Assembly (NCBI GenBank): GCA_024763185.1
Contig: JANTFY010000104.1
Location: forward strand, 1 to 7,786
DNA length: 7,786 nt
Origin: Gammaproteobacteria bacterium
GTDB taxonomy: Bacteria; Pseudomonadota; Gammaproteobacteria; GCA-001735895
Direction: 5' to 3'
The notes beneath the pieces are model-generated. The model was not told where the DNA came from and made no database searches. It saw only the letters and a list, made by a program, of their open reading frames with translations. A program made the position numbers and the translations under genes. Shown here one piece after another: positions 1 through 6,399 of this stretch; position 1 is the stretch's first letter, and every line of letters starts with the position of its first letter.

Positions 1-380
1 CCCAGGTCCTTGACCACGGAAATCATTTCTATCACCCGGTCGAGGTTTTTATCGGTCGGGTTTTTCCATGCCGCGCCCATGCAAAACCGGGTTGCACCAT
101 TGTGTTTGGCATTCAAAGCGGCCTGTTTGACTTCTTCCAACGGCAGCAGACGTTCCTTTTCCAGCCCGGTATCGTGCTGGGCACTCTGCGGGCAATAGGC
201 GCAATCTTCCGGGCAGGCACCGGTTTTAATACTCAGCAGGGAACTGATCTGCACACTGTTGGGATTAAAAAATTCTCGATGCACGGTTTGCGCCTGGAAT
301 AACAAATCATTGAAAGGCAGCTGAAATAATGTTTCTATCTGGTCCAGGGACCAGTCATGGCGCAGGGTTGTTTCAGTCAT
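1..380 (-). CDS. bioB: Biotin synthase BioB, N-terminal part (3' end outside the window)
   Basis: Radical SAM enzyme that inserts sulfur into dethiobiotin, the last step of biotin synthesis, in the cytoplasm. I translated this open-ended frame by hand. Starting at the ATG at 380-378 it reads MTETTLRHDWSLDQI and continues for 126 codons to the window edge without a stop. The radical-SAM [4Fe-4S] motif CPEDCAYC is present with Cys56, Cys60 and Cys63 (CxxxCxxC), inside the typical BioB context LLSIKTGACPEDCAYCPQS. Later residues include the family-typical RFCMGAAWKNP stretch. No strong Shine-Dalgarno precedes the ATG, but the N-terminal length fits the family. The gene diverges from comF across 57 bases, an arrangement familiar in gammaproteobacteria. 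The C-terminal part, which should carry the [2Fe-2S] ligands, is not visible. Identification is very secure. Confidence 0.96.
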   Translation of the reverse strand, partial: MTETTLRHDWSLDQIETLFQLPFNDLLFQAQTVHREFFNPNSVQISSLLSIKTGACPEDCAYCPQSAQHDTGLEKERLLPLEEVKQAALNAKHNGATRFCMGAAWKNPTDKNLDRVIEMISVVKDL

Positions 381-437
381 GATGCAAACCGATGGTAACA
401 AGAAGCGCTCAGTCTATTCGATCAAAAGGATTAGTCA
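381..437. promoter_or_regulatory. Divergent bioB/comF intergenic region
   Basis: This 57-base gap must hold the start signals of both divergent genes. On the plus side AAAAGGA (424-430) lies about 7 bases before the comF ATG and is a reasonable ribosome binding site. On the minus side the bases before the bioB ATG (GGTTTGCATC) show no clear Shine-Dalgarno. I could not identify convincing -35/-10 pairs, and the BirA operator known from E. coli bio is not recognisable. Confidence 0.4.
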
Positions 438-1151
438 ATGTCAGGAAGACGCATTTACTTCAAACCCGGGCAAATAATCTCACGACTGCTTAACCCGGCC
501 CTGTGCCTGTGTTGCGACATTCCCATAAACGCCGAGGATTTCATGTGTGAGGATTGCCTTGAATCCCTACCGCGGGTAGGCCACCCCTGTTCCTGCTGTG
601 GTTTGCCCAATGCGTCCCGGGCCGAGGTCTGTGCCAGCTGCCTGCTTAAACCACCGCGCTGGCACAACATGATCGCCCCACTGATCTATCGCGCTGAAAC
701 CCGGCGCCTGATTCATGATTTGAAATTTAATGAACAGCTTTATGTTGCCAATGCCCTGCTTCAACACCTGGCCCACTGTTACCGCGACCACCCGGTCGAG
801 GTTTTAATGCCGGTACCCTTGCACCCAACGCGGCTGCTGGAACGCGGTTTCAATCAATCGGCCGAGATTGCTGCAATATTATCCAGGCACCTGCACATCC
901 CGTTGGATCGGCACAGCCTCAAACGTATCAAGGCCACCGACTCCCAATCCGGGCTGAGCCTGAATAAACGCCGCAAAAACCTGTTAAAAGCCTTTCAATA
1001 TGATCCGCAAGAGCCCTACCGCTCAGTCGCCATCATAGACGATGTGATTACATCGGGCAGTACCATGACCGAGATCTGTAAACAGCTGCAAAAAGCCGGG
1101 GTAAAACACATGGAGGTGTGGAGCCTGGCGCGGGCTTTGAAGCAGGATTAA
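438..1151 (+). CDS. comF: ComF family phosphoribosyltransferase-like protein (ComFC/GntX type)
   Basis: A 237-residue protein, the usual length for ComF/GntX. The N-terminal quarter is a Cys-rich zinc-ribbon-like module with CLCC at 23-26, CEDC at 37-40, CSCC at 51-54 and CASC at 65-68. The C-terminal half is a type I phosphoribosyltransferase domain with the PRPP-binding loop VAIIDDVITSGST at 197-209. The internal stretch PVPLHPTRLLERGFNQS is also characteristic of the family. ComFC is needed for DNA uptake during natural transformation in competent bacteria, and the E. coli homologue GntX lies beside bioH. The actual reaction is not settled for most members. The start at 438 is supported by AAAAGGA upstream. 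The gene diverges from bioB and converges with ubiA, whose stop is only 21 bases away. This gene alone does not show that the organism is competent. Confidence 0.94.
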   Translation: MSGRRIYFKPGQIISRLLNPALCLCCDIPINAEDFMCEDCLESLPRVGHPCSCCGLPNASRAEVCASCLLKPPRWHNMIAPLIYRAETRRLIHDLKFNEQLYVANALLQHLAHCYRDHPVEVLMPVPLHPTRLLERGFNQSAEIAAILSRHLHIPLDRHSLKRIKATDSQSGLSLNKRRKNLLKAFQYDPQEPYRSVAIIDDVITSGSTMTEICKQLQKAGVKHMEVWSLARALKQD

Positions 1152-1172
1152 AAACTATAACCGGGTTAAATC

Positions 1173-2048
1173 CTAAATCGGACTGAGATAGTAATGCCCG
1201 ATAATCCCGGCAAACACGACGGCACCTACCCAGTGATTATGCAAAAAGGCCTGGAAACAGAATTCGGGTATTCGATAAAAAATCATCGCCTGTTCATAAG
1301 CCAGCAGAACGGCAGCCACAATTAATGCGGCAAAATAGAAGGTGCTGAATTCCAGTTCCAGGCCGATCAGCCATAAAGTCAGGACAAACAGAAACTGCAG
1401 AAATCCGATGATCAATTTATCGGCCTCTCCAAACAGGATAGCGGTCGATTTGGCACCGATCTTGAGATCGTCTTCCCGATCCGCCATCGCATACATGGTG
1501 TCATAAGCAACGGTCCACAACAGGGTTGCGGTATACAACAGCCAGGTGATTCTATCGACTGCTCCTGTTTGTGCCGCATAGGCCATGGGTACCGCCCAGC
1601 CGAAAGCCGCGCCCAGATGTACCTGCGGCAGGTAATGAAACCGTTTCATAAAGGGGTAGGTGGCCGCCAGTATGACGCCACCGAAGGATAGATAAATCGT
1701 GTAAGGGTTCAGCGTCAACACCAGCGCAAAGGCCAGCAGGGCCAATACCACAAACACCATCAAGGCTTCTTTTGAACTGATTTTTCCGGAGGTCAGGGGC
1801 CGGTCGCGGGTGCGGCTGACATGTTTATCGATATCACGATCGGCATAGTCGTTAATGGCACAGCCGGCGGAACGCATTAATACCACACCGCACACGAAAA
1901 CAAACAACACCCACGGATCTGGACCACCCTCAGCCGCTATGGCCAGTGCCCACAACGTCGGCCACATCAACAGGTAGATACCTATCGGCCGGTCCAGCCG
2001 GACCAGTTGCGCGTAGAGTTTGAGTTTTTCCTTGTCAGGCAGCTGCAT
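1173..2048 (-). CDS. ubiA: 4-hydroxybenzoate polyprenyltransferase UbiA
   Basis: Integral membrane prenyltransferase that attaches the polyprenyl tail to 4-hydroxybenzoate, an early committed step of ubiquinone synthesis in the inner membrane. The 291-residue length matches the family. The first Asp-rich Mg-diphosphate motif is NDYADRDID at 66-74, followed by TRDRPL. The second is YDTMYAMADREDD at 182-194, followed by KIGAKSTAILFG. YPFMKR at 131-136 is also conserved. About eight hydrophobic segments alternate with short loops, as expected. The ATG at 2048-2046 gives a normal N-terminus (MQLPDKEKLKLYAQLVRLD), although no strong Shine-Dalgarno is visible. No ubiC lies next to it here: the upstream neighbour is the divergent carbonic anhydrase-like gene. 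Its closeness to the E. coli pattern in these motifs makes the assignment secure. Confidence 0.97.
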   Translation of the reverse strand: MQLPDKEKLKLYAQLVRLDRPIGIYLLMWPTLWALAIAAEGGPDPWVLFVFVCGVVLMRSAGCAINDYADRDIDKHVSRTRDRPLTSGKISSKEALMVFVVLALLAFALVLTLNPYTIYLSFGGVILAATYPFMKRFHYLPQVHLGAAFGWAVPMAYAAQTGAVDRITWLLYTATLLWTVAYDTMYAMADREDDLKIGAKSTAILFGEADKLIIGFLQFLFVLTLWLIGLELEFSTFYFAALIVAAVLLAYEQAMIFYRIPEFCFQAFLHNHWVGAVVFAGIIGHYYLSPI

Positions 2049-2110
2049 GGCTAATGATTAATTGATTCAGGTTGGCTACACTAACCCGATATTTTAACAC
2101 ATGGACAAAC

Positions 2111-2644
2111 ATGATCAGACCCTTTGGCTCAAATACCCCGCAAATAGCCGCCAGTTGTTATATTGACCCGAATGCGGATGTGATCGGTGACGTGATCATT
2201 GGCGAAAACAGCTCGGTATGGCCGCAAACTGTCATCCGCGGCGACGTCAATTATATTCGTATTGGACAGAGCACGAATATTCAGGATGGCTGTGTGCTGC
2301 ACGTCAGTCATGCCGGTGAATACAATCCACAGGGCGCTGCGTTGATTATTGGCGACAATGTCACCGTTGGCCATAAAGTGGTACTGCACGCCTGCAAGAT
2401 AGGGAATGACTGCCTGATCGGCATGGGCGCCGTGGTGATGGACGACGTGGTTGTTGAAAACCATGTCATGATCGGCGCCGGCAGCGTTGTCACACCGCGC
2501 AAAATACTGAAAAGCGGCCACCTGTACCTGGGCAGCCCCTGCAAACGCGTACGCAAGCTGGAAGCGAAGGAACTGGAGTACCTGGGCTACTCGGCTCAAC
2601 ACTATGTGCGCCTGAAAAACCGCTATATCGACGAACTGAAATAA
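2111..2644 (+). CDS. Gamma-carbonic anhydrase family protein (YrdA-like left-handed beta-helix)
   Basis: A hexapeptide-repeat protein of the gamma-class carbonic anhydrase/YrdA/PaaY family, 177 residues from the ATG at 2111. Imperfect repeats such as VIGDVIIGENSSVW, LIIGDNVTVGHKVV, KIGNDCLIGMGAVV and VMIGAGSVV indicate a left-handed beta-helix. The three zinc ligands of the class are present: His64 (in DGCVLHV), His88 and His93 (in GHKVVLHAC). Arg43, Asp45, Gln58 and Asp59 match other conserved active-site positions of the archaeal enzyme Cam. Whether YrdA-type members hydrate CO2 is uncertain, and some have other roles. The acidic loop that is important in Cam is absent, as in YrdA. The frame is open back to a TTG at 2072 (13 extra residues), but the ATG gives the MIRPFG-like start typical of the family. 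Cytoplasmic. It diverges from ubiA over 62 bases, where no clear promoter was identified. Confidence 0.92.
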   Translation: MIRPFGSNTPQIAASCYIDPNADVIGDVIIGENSSVWPQTVIRGDVNYIRIGQSTNIQDGCVLHVSHAGEYNPQGAALIIGDNVTVGHKVVLHACKIGNDCLIGMGAVVMDDVVVENHVMIGAGSVVTPRKILKSGHLYLGSPCKRVRKLEAKELEYLGYSAQHYVRLKNRYIDELK

Positions 2645-2662
2645 CTCACCCCTCTGCGCACA

Positions 2663-2688
2663 GGTTTTGAACCTACCAGTTCAAAACC
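2663..2688. repeat. Perfect 10-bp inverted repeat (hairpin or operator) between two plus-strand genes
   Basis: Left arm GGTTTTGAAC (2663-2672), 6-base spacer CTACCA, right arm GTTCAAAACC (2679-2688). All ten pairs are perfect. It lies in the 83-base gap between the carbonic anhydrase-like gene and the glutamate synthase-like gene. No run of T follows on either strand, so it is not a standard intrinsic terminator. It ends 39 bases before the downstream ATG, so it could be an RNA hairpin in the leader, an mRNA 3'-end stabiliser for the upstream gene, or a dyad protein-binding site. Confidence 0.75.
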
Positions 2689-2714
2689 CGGTCACACCCA
2701 CATGATACAAAAAT

Positions 2715-2719
2715 GGAGG
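2715..2719 (+). promoter_or_regulatory. Strong ribosome binding site that decides the start at 2728
   Basis: GGAGG followed by further G residues sits 8 bases before the ATG at 2728. The other in-frame ATG at 2713 would overlap this site and has no Shine-Dalgarno of its own, so 2728 is chosen. Confidence 0.8.
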
Positions 2720-2727
2720 GGGGCATC

Positions 2728-4236
2728 ATGCTTGAATACAGTTCAGTTCTTCTGACTATTTTACAGGGATTGGCGGCCCTGTTTATTTTTGTGATCGGTA
2801 GCGGCGTGCTGGTTGTCATCGCCATGTACATTGCCGATATTTCACAAACCACACACGCCATTCGACGCAACTATCCGGTCGTCGGCCGTTTCCGTTATCT
2901 GTTTGAAAACATGGGGGAATTCTTCCGCCAGTATTTTTTCGCCCAGGATCGGGAAGAAATGCCCTTCAACCGCGCACAGCGTTCTTGGGTTTACCGCTCG
3001 GCAAAAAATATCGACAGCACCATGGCGTTTGGCTCGACCCGCAGCCTGAAACCCACGGGTACCATTTTATTCGTTAACTGCCCCTTCCCGACGCTGGGCA
3101 AAGATGCGGTCAAAGCCAGGTCGATCACTATTGGCGAATATTGTAAAAAACCCTATCAAACGAGCTCCTTATTCAACATATCCGGCATGAGTTACGGGGC
3201 CATATCGCGACCTGCCGTCAAGGCCCTGTCAAAGGGGGCGGCCATGGCAGGTGCCTGGATGAACACCGGTGAAGGCGGTCTGTCACCTTATCACCTGGAA
3301 GGCGGTTGCGACATCGTATTCCAGATCGGTACCGCCAAATACGGCGTGCGCGATCAGGCAGGCAACCTGAGTGATGAGCGCCTGCGGGAAATTGCCGCAC
3401 ATGAACAGGTCAAAATGTTTGAACTCAAGCTCAGCCAGGGCGCCAAACCGGGAAAAGGAGGCATCCTGCCGGGCAGCAAGGTCACCACCGAGATCGCAAA
3501 GATTCGAGGCATCAACGTCGGAGAAGACTCCATCAGCCCCAATCGACACACCGACATCAATAACATCGAAGAGCTGTTGAATATGATCGAACGGATACGG
3601 GAGGTCACGGGAAAACCGGTCGGCTTCAAAGCCGTAATCGGCGCTTACGGCTGGATTGACAATCTTTGCCTGGCCATCAAACAACGCGGCGTTCACTCTG
3701 CCCCCGATTTTATCACCATAGACAGTGCAGAAGGCGGTACGGGCGCGGCCCCCATGAGCCTGATGGATTACATGGGACTGCCCCTGCATGAAAGCCTGCC
3801 GCTGGTCGTAGACAGCCTGGAGAAACATGGACTGCGCGATCGTATCAAGATCATTTGCTCGGGCAAGCTGGTCAACCCGGCAGAAGCGGCCTGGGCATTG
3901 AGCATGGGAGCTGACTTTATTGTGTCCGCGCGCGGTTTCATGTTTGCTCTGGGTTGTATACAGGCGCTGCAGTGTAACAAGAACACCTGTCCCACCGGCA
4001 TCACCACCCATGATAAAAAACTGCAACGCGGTTTGGATCCGGAAAATAAAGCCGTCAGGGTAAAAAACTACATCGAAAACATGGTCTACGAAATCGGCGT
4101 CATCTCGCACTCTTGCGGCGTCAGGGAACCGCGTGAATTAAAACGCTTTCACTGCCGCGCTGTTGGCGAAGATGGATGCTCGCGTTCCATGCAGGAGTTA
4201 TACCCTTACTATGATTCCGACAGCACGGTTAATTAA
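2728..4236 (+). CDS. Membrane-anchored FMN-binding glutamate synthase family protein
   Basis: A 502-residue stand-alone version of the FMN/Fe-S synthase domain of glutamate synthase. Residues of about 10-36 form one hydrophobic helix, followed by a basic stretch (HAIRRNY), suggesting an inner-membrane anchor with the catalytic domain in the cytoplasm. The family signature DREEMPFNRAQRSWVY follows, then the barrel domain with SGMSYGAISRPA, NTGEGGLSPYH, LSQGAKPGKGGILPG and DSAEGGTGAAP. Cys410, Cys416 and Cys421 (C-x5-C-x4-C, then PTG) match the [3Fe-4S] ligands of GltB. There is no N-terminal class II glutaminase domain and no GltD-like subunit nearby, so it is not the ordinary ammonia-assimilating enzyme. 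Proteins of this architecture are usually annotated as FMN-binding glutamate synthase family. The real substrate and electron partner are unknown. The start is set by the GGAGG at 2715. The stop overlaps that of the convergent neighbour. Confidence 0.93.
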   Translation: MLEYSSVLLTILQGLAALFIFVIGSGVLVVIAMYIADISQTTHAIRRNYPVVGRFRYLFENMGEFFRQYFFAQDREEMPFNRAQRSWVYRSAKNIDSTMAFGSTRSLKPTGTILFVNCPFPTLGKDAVKARSITIGEYCKKPYQTSSLFNISGMSYGAISRPAVKALSKGAAMAGAWMNTGEGGLSPYHLEGGCDIVFQIGTAKYGVRDQAGNLSDERLREIAAHEQVKMFELKLSQGAKPGKGGILPGSKVTTEIAKIRGINVGEDSISPNRHTDINNIEELLNMIERIREVTGKPVGFKAVIGAYGWIDNLCLAIKQRGVHSAPDFITIDSAEGGTGAAPMSLMDYMGLPLHESLPLVVDSLEKHGLRDRIKIICSGKLVNPAEAAWALSMGADFIVSARGFMFALGCIQALQCNKNTCPTGITTHDKKLQRGLDPENKAVRVKNYIENMVYEIGVISHSCGVREPRELKRFHCRAVGEDGCSRSMQELYPYYDSDSTVN

Positions 4237-4829
4237 GCGTTATAGGCAGGCCAGTTTTTAATTTTTTTATGCTCGATCAGTCTTAGAATTTTTTTATTCT
4301 TGGTGGTCACAACAAAAACGTCTATTTCGGTTTTATTTATGCAGGCCAGCACGGTACCCACTTCAAAACGCATCAGCTCCGCATCGGTCATTGCGCCCTT
4401 GCTGTCCCATTTATATAAAAGCTTAGCGCCGCGTTGCGTGAAATAGGAACTGGGATCTGCCAACTGTCCATCCCCCCTGTAGGCATGCACCGCATGTACA
4501 TACCCCAAAGGGCCTCGAAACAGGTAGAAAACGCAACCCGAAAAACTGTCAGAGTAAACATAACCCGGTGCTTCTATATCGGCAAATGCTGCTTGTTTGG
4601 AGGTATACAAAACATTAACAGCATTGGCCGTTTTTGAATTTTTTGTGCCCACTACCTTGATTTCCTTGGGCAATATTTTTACTTCAGCCAGCTGGTACAT
4701 ATCAACCATGCCGCCAGACACCGGCTTTTTGATAATTTCATTGCTGACTGTTTTAGTGTTACTGCCGTCAAACCACAACTTGCCATGACCGGTGATAATA
4801 CTTTTAATCTTGACCACATCAATACTCAT
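4233..4829 (-). CDS. Hypothetical protein with FSGC...H motif (possible CNF1/BLF1-like deamidase fold)
   Basis: A 198-residue protein that I do not recognise as a named family. It has no signal peptide and no membrane helix, so it is probably cytoplasmic unless exported by another route. The central part reads FSGC (96-99), a hydrophobic strand (VFYLFR), a GPLG turn, then a second strand, YVHAVHAY, with His112 and His115. An SGC followed 12-17 residues later by a His after a beta-hairpin is the active-site layout of the CNF1/BLF1/CheD glutamine-deamidase fold. This is inference from motif geometry, not a detected homology. The C-terminal part alternates strands and is Lys-rich. GAGGAG (4838-4843) sits 8 bases before the ATG, a good ribosome binding site. 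The gene starts 28 bases after the lipoprotein stop, so the two probably share a transcript. Base composition is AT-richer than its neighbours. The coding call is strong, the function unknown. Confidence 0.85.
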   Translation of the reverse strand: MSIDVVKIKSIITGHGKLWFDGSNTKTVSNEIIKKPVSGGMVDMYQLAEVKILPKEIKVVGTKNSKTANAVNVLYTSKQAAFADIEAPGYVYSDSFSGCVFYLFRGPLGYVHAVHAYRGDGQLADPSSYFTQRGAKLLYKWDSKGAMTDAELMRFEVGTVLACINKTEIDVFVVTTKNKKILRLIEHKKIKNWPAYNA

Positions 4830-4837
4830 AATGACAG

Positions 4838-4843
4838 CTCCTC
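4838..4843 (-). promoter_or_regulatory. Ribosome binding site of the 198-residue gene
   Basis: GAGGAG on the minus strand, 8 bases before the ATG at 4829-4827. It lies inside the 28-base gap after the lipoprotein stop codon, which supports translation of the second gene from a shared transcript. Confidence 0.7.
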
Positions 4844-4857
4844 GATTAACCGTTTTT

Positions 4858-6357
4858 TTACTTGTTGATGATTAAAACCTCGATTCTGCGGTTCCGCTCT
4901 CGTCCCTGTTTGGTTTCATTGCTGGCCACTGGACGGGTTTCACCATAGCCCTGAATCTTGATTTTTTCAGGTGGGAACTTGGCAATCTTTTGCAGAAAAG
5001 CGGTCACGGTCTCAGCTCTCTTTTGTGACAACTGAAAATTCAACGCATCGCTTCCGGTGGAATCGGTGTGACCCATAATGACGATATCTGGGTTGTCAAA
5101 AACCCTGATCGCTTCCAGAATTTTTTCCAGCAGATCATAGTTTTTGGCATCGATCTCACTGCCACCCACTTTGAAATCAAAGGCATGGGTTTCCAGCAGC
5201 ACATTATCACCCTGGCGAAACACTGTCGCCTCTTCCTGGGTAAACATATCCTGGATCTTTTGATAACGCGCTTCTGCCTTGCGGTTTTGACTCTTCAGTT
5301 GCGCTAATTGCTTGCGCATGGAGGCATCATTGCCTTCCATCTTTTTATTCAATCCGGCAACCTCTTTTTTGTGCCGAGAGTCCATGGATTTAATACGTCC
5401 CTCGAGCATACTTATGTTTTCATTGGAGGCATATAAATCCTGTTCCCTTTGCGTTTTTTCCTGCACGACCTGAGTAATGCGTTCCTGCACACCCAGAACA
5501 ACATCCGCATTGGCCTTATCAAAAGCCAGCGGCAGCTTAAAGGGTTGATTGATCGTTTCGAGTTGTTGCTGATACCATAAAATCTTGTCTTCCTCGCTAA
5601 AATCGCGTTTCTCAAAATCCTCGACCAGTTGCGTGATCTGTATGCTTTTAGCCGCGTAATATTCAGAAAGGCGCGCATGTTCCTTGGCTTTATCGACCTG
5701 CGTTCTTCCGGCATCAAGTATATCGGTGGTCAGGGCCAGCTCTTCCTCGGCCAACCTGAATGTTTTTGGCGCCATGTCATCGGCATTACTGTCCCTGGCC
5801 TGGGCAATTTTGGCTTTGGCTTCGTTGGTAATGGTTGTTTTCAAGGCCCTCAGTTCTATCGCCGCGTAATCCTTGATCAGGCCGGCACGCTGTAATTTGG
5901 CTTTTTCGACTCTACCCTGTTCAATGGCTGTACTCGCTTCCTGTAAGCGTGACTCCAGCTTGTTAAAATCCTTGGGAAAGAGTATCAGAGCAGACACAAC
6001 GATAGCCTTGTTACGCGCATCCAGCACGGCTTTTAAAATTTCCTCGCTGGTCTTTGCATTTTTCATGGCCTGGCGTATTTCAAGCAAACCATTTTCGGCC
6101 AGTTCTTTGACACCGGGTTTTTGTTCGGTTGCCCGGTCAAAGGCCTTTTGATAAATCTCTTTTGCAGCCTGAAAGCCTTGCGGTGCCAGATAATCCGTTC
6201 CAGATTTTTTGGCGTTAACCAGCAAACGGTTCAGCTCCTTTATCGGCTGATGTTTGTTCATGACTTCGGAGCGGCTTAACTCAACCGGTTTTGTCGCACA
6301 GGCACTGATAAACAACAATACCGACACAACCCCTACAAGTTTTTTAAAAGATTTCAT
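4858..6357 (-). CDS. OmpA-family lipoprotein with DUF4398-like helical repeats
   Basis: A 499-residue outer-membrane lipoprotein predicted to bind peptidoglycan. Residues 1-20 form a lipoprotein signal ending in the lipobox ISAC (lipidated Cys20). Ala follows the Cys, so Lol sorting to the outer membrane is expected. Residues of about 46-250 are helical and DUF4398-like, with three copies of a P-x-x-F motif at Pro59, Pro128 and Pro197. Residues of about 280-375 look like coiled coil rich in Glu, Lys and Gln. The C-terminal OmpA domain (about 385-499) carries GHTDSTGSDALN and NRRIEV. Asp432 and Arg447 correspond to the diaminopimelate-binding pair of E. coli OmpA. The ATG at 6357 gives a normal signal peptide but lacks a Shine-Dalgarno. 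An in-frame GTG at 6399 has GGAG 7 bases upstream and would add 14 residues before the signal. The gene probably heads a two-gene unit. Confidence 0.92.
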   Translation of the reverse strand: MKSFKKLVGVVSVLLFISACATKPVELSRSEVMNKHQPIKELNRLLVNAKKSGTDYLAPQGFQAAKEIYQKAFDRATEQKPGVKELAENGLLEIRQAMKNAKTSEEILKAVLDARNKAIVVSALILFPKDFNKLESRLQEASTAIEQGRVEKAKLQRAGLIKDYAAIELRALKTTITNEAKAKIAQARDSNADDMAPKTFRLAEEELALTTDILDAGRTQVDKAKEHARLSEYYAAKSIQITQLVEDFEKRDFSEEDKILWYQQQLETINQPFKLPLAFDKANADVVLGVQERITQVVQEKTQREQDLYASNENISMLEGRIKSMDSRHKKEVAGLNKKMEGNDASMRKQLAQLKSQNRKAEARYQKIQDMFTQEEATVFRQGDNVLLETHAFDFKVGGSEIDAKNYDLLEKILEAIRVFDNPDIVIMGHTDSTGSDALNFQLSQKRAETVTAFLQKIAKFPPEKIKIQGYGETRPVASNETKQGRERNRRIEVLIINK

Positions 6358-6399
6358 AATTTGTCTGTCATTTAAATGATATCCAGAATACGGGCTCAC

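Noticed and set aside
387..405. BirA-operator-like half site (TTGTTACC near GGTTTGCA on the minus strand) before bioB
   Set aside because: The E. coli BirA site has arms separated by about 14-16 bases and matching TTGTAAACC. Here the spacing is 3 bases and the arms do not match each other, so it is not supported.
1158..1168. TAACCGGGTTA dyad followed on the minus strand by TTTTT, as a ubiA terminator
   Set aside because: The arms leave only a single central base, so a stable hairpin cannot form. The T-run alone is not enough.
2072..2110. TTG start adding 13 residues to the carbonic anhydrase-like protein
   Set aside because: TTG is a weak start with no properly spaced ribosome site. The extra residues do not resemble the family, whose members begin close to the MIRPFG position.
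2129..2602. Minus-strand open frame of 157 codons opposite the carbonic anhydrase-like gene
   Set aside because: It is a shadow of a clearly coding hexapeptide-repeat gene. Its translation is low in complexity and matches no family that I know.
2713..2727. ATG at 2713 as the start of the glutamate synthase-like gene
   Set aside because: It overlaps the GGAGG that is ideally placed for the ATG at 2728, and it lacks a site of its own.
3283..4110. Long minus-strand open frame (275 codons) inside the glutamate synthase-like gene
   Set aside because: It lies opposite a strongly conserved coding region, has no recognisable domain, and is explained by base composition in the antisense frame.
4237..4270. 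Intrinsic terminator for the glutamate synthase-like gene (T-rich stretch after the stop)
   Set aside because: T-runs are present, but no GC-rich stem precedes them. They are also explained as Lys codons of the convergent gene.
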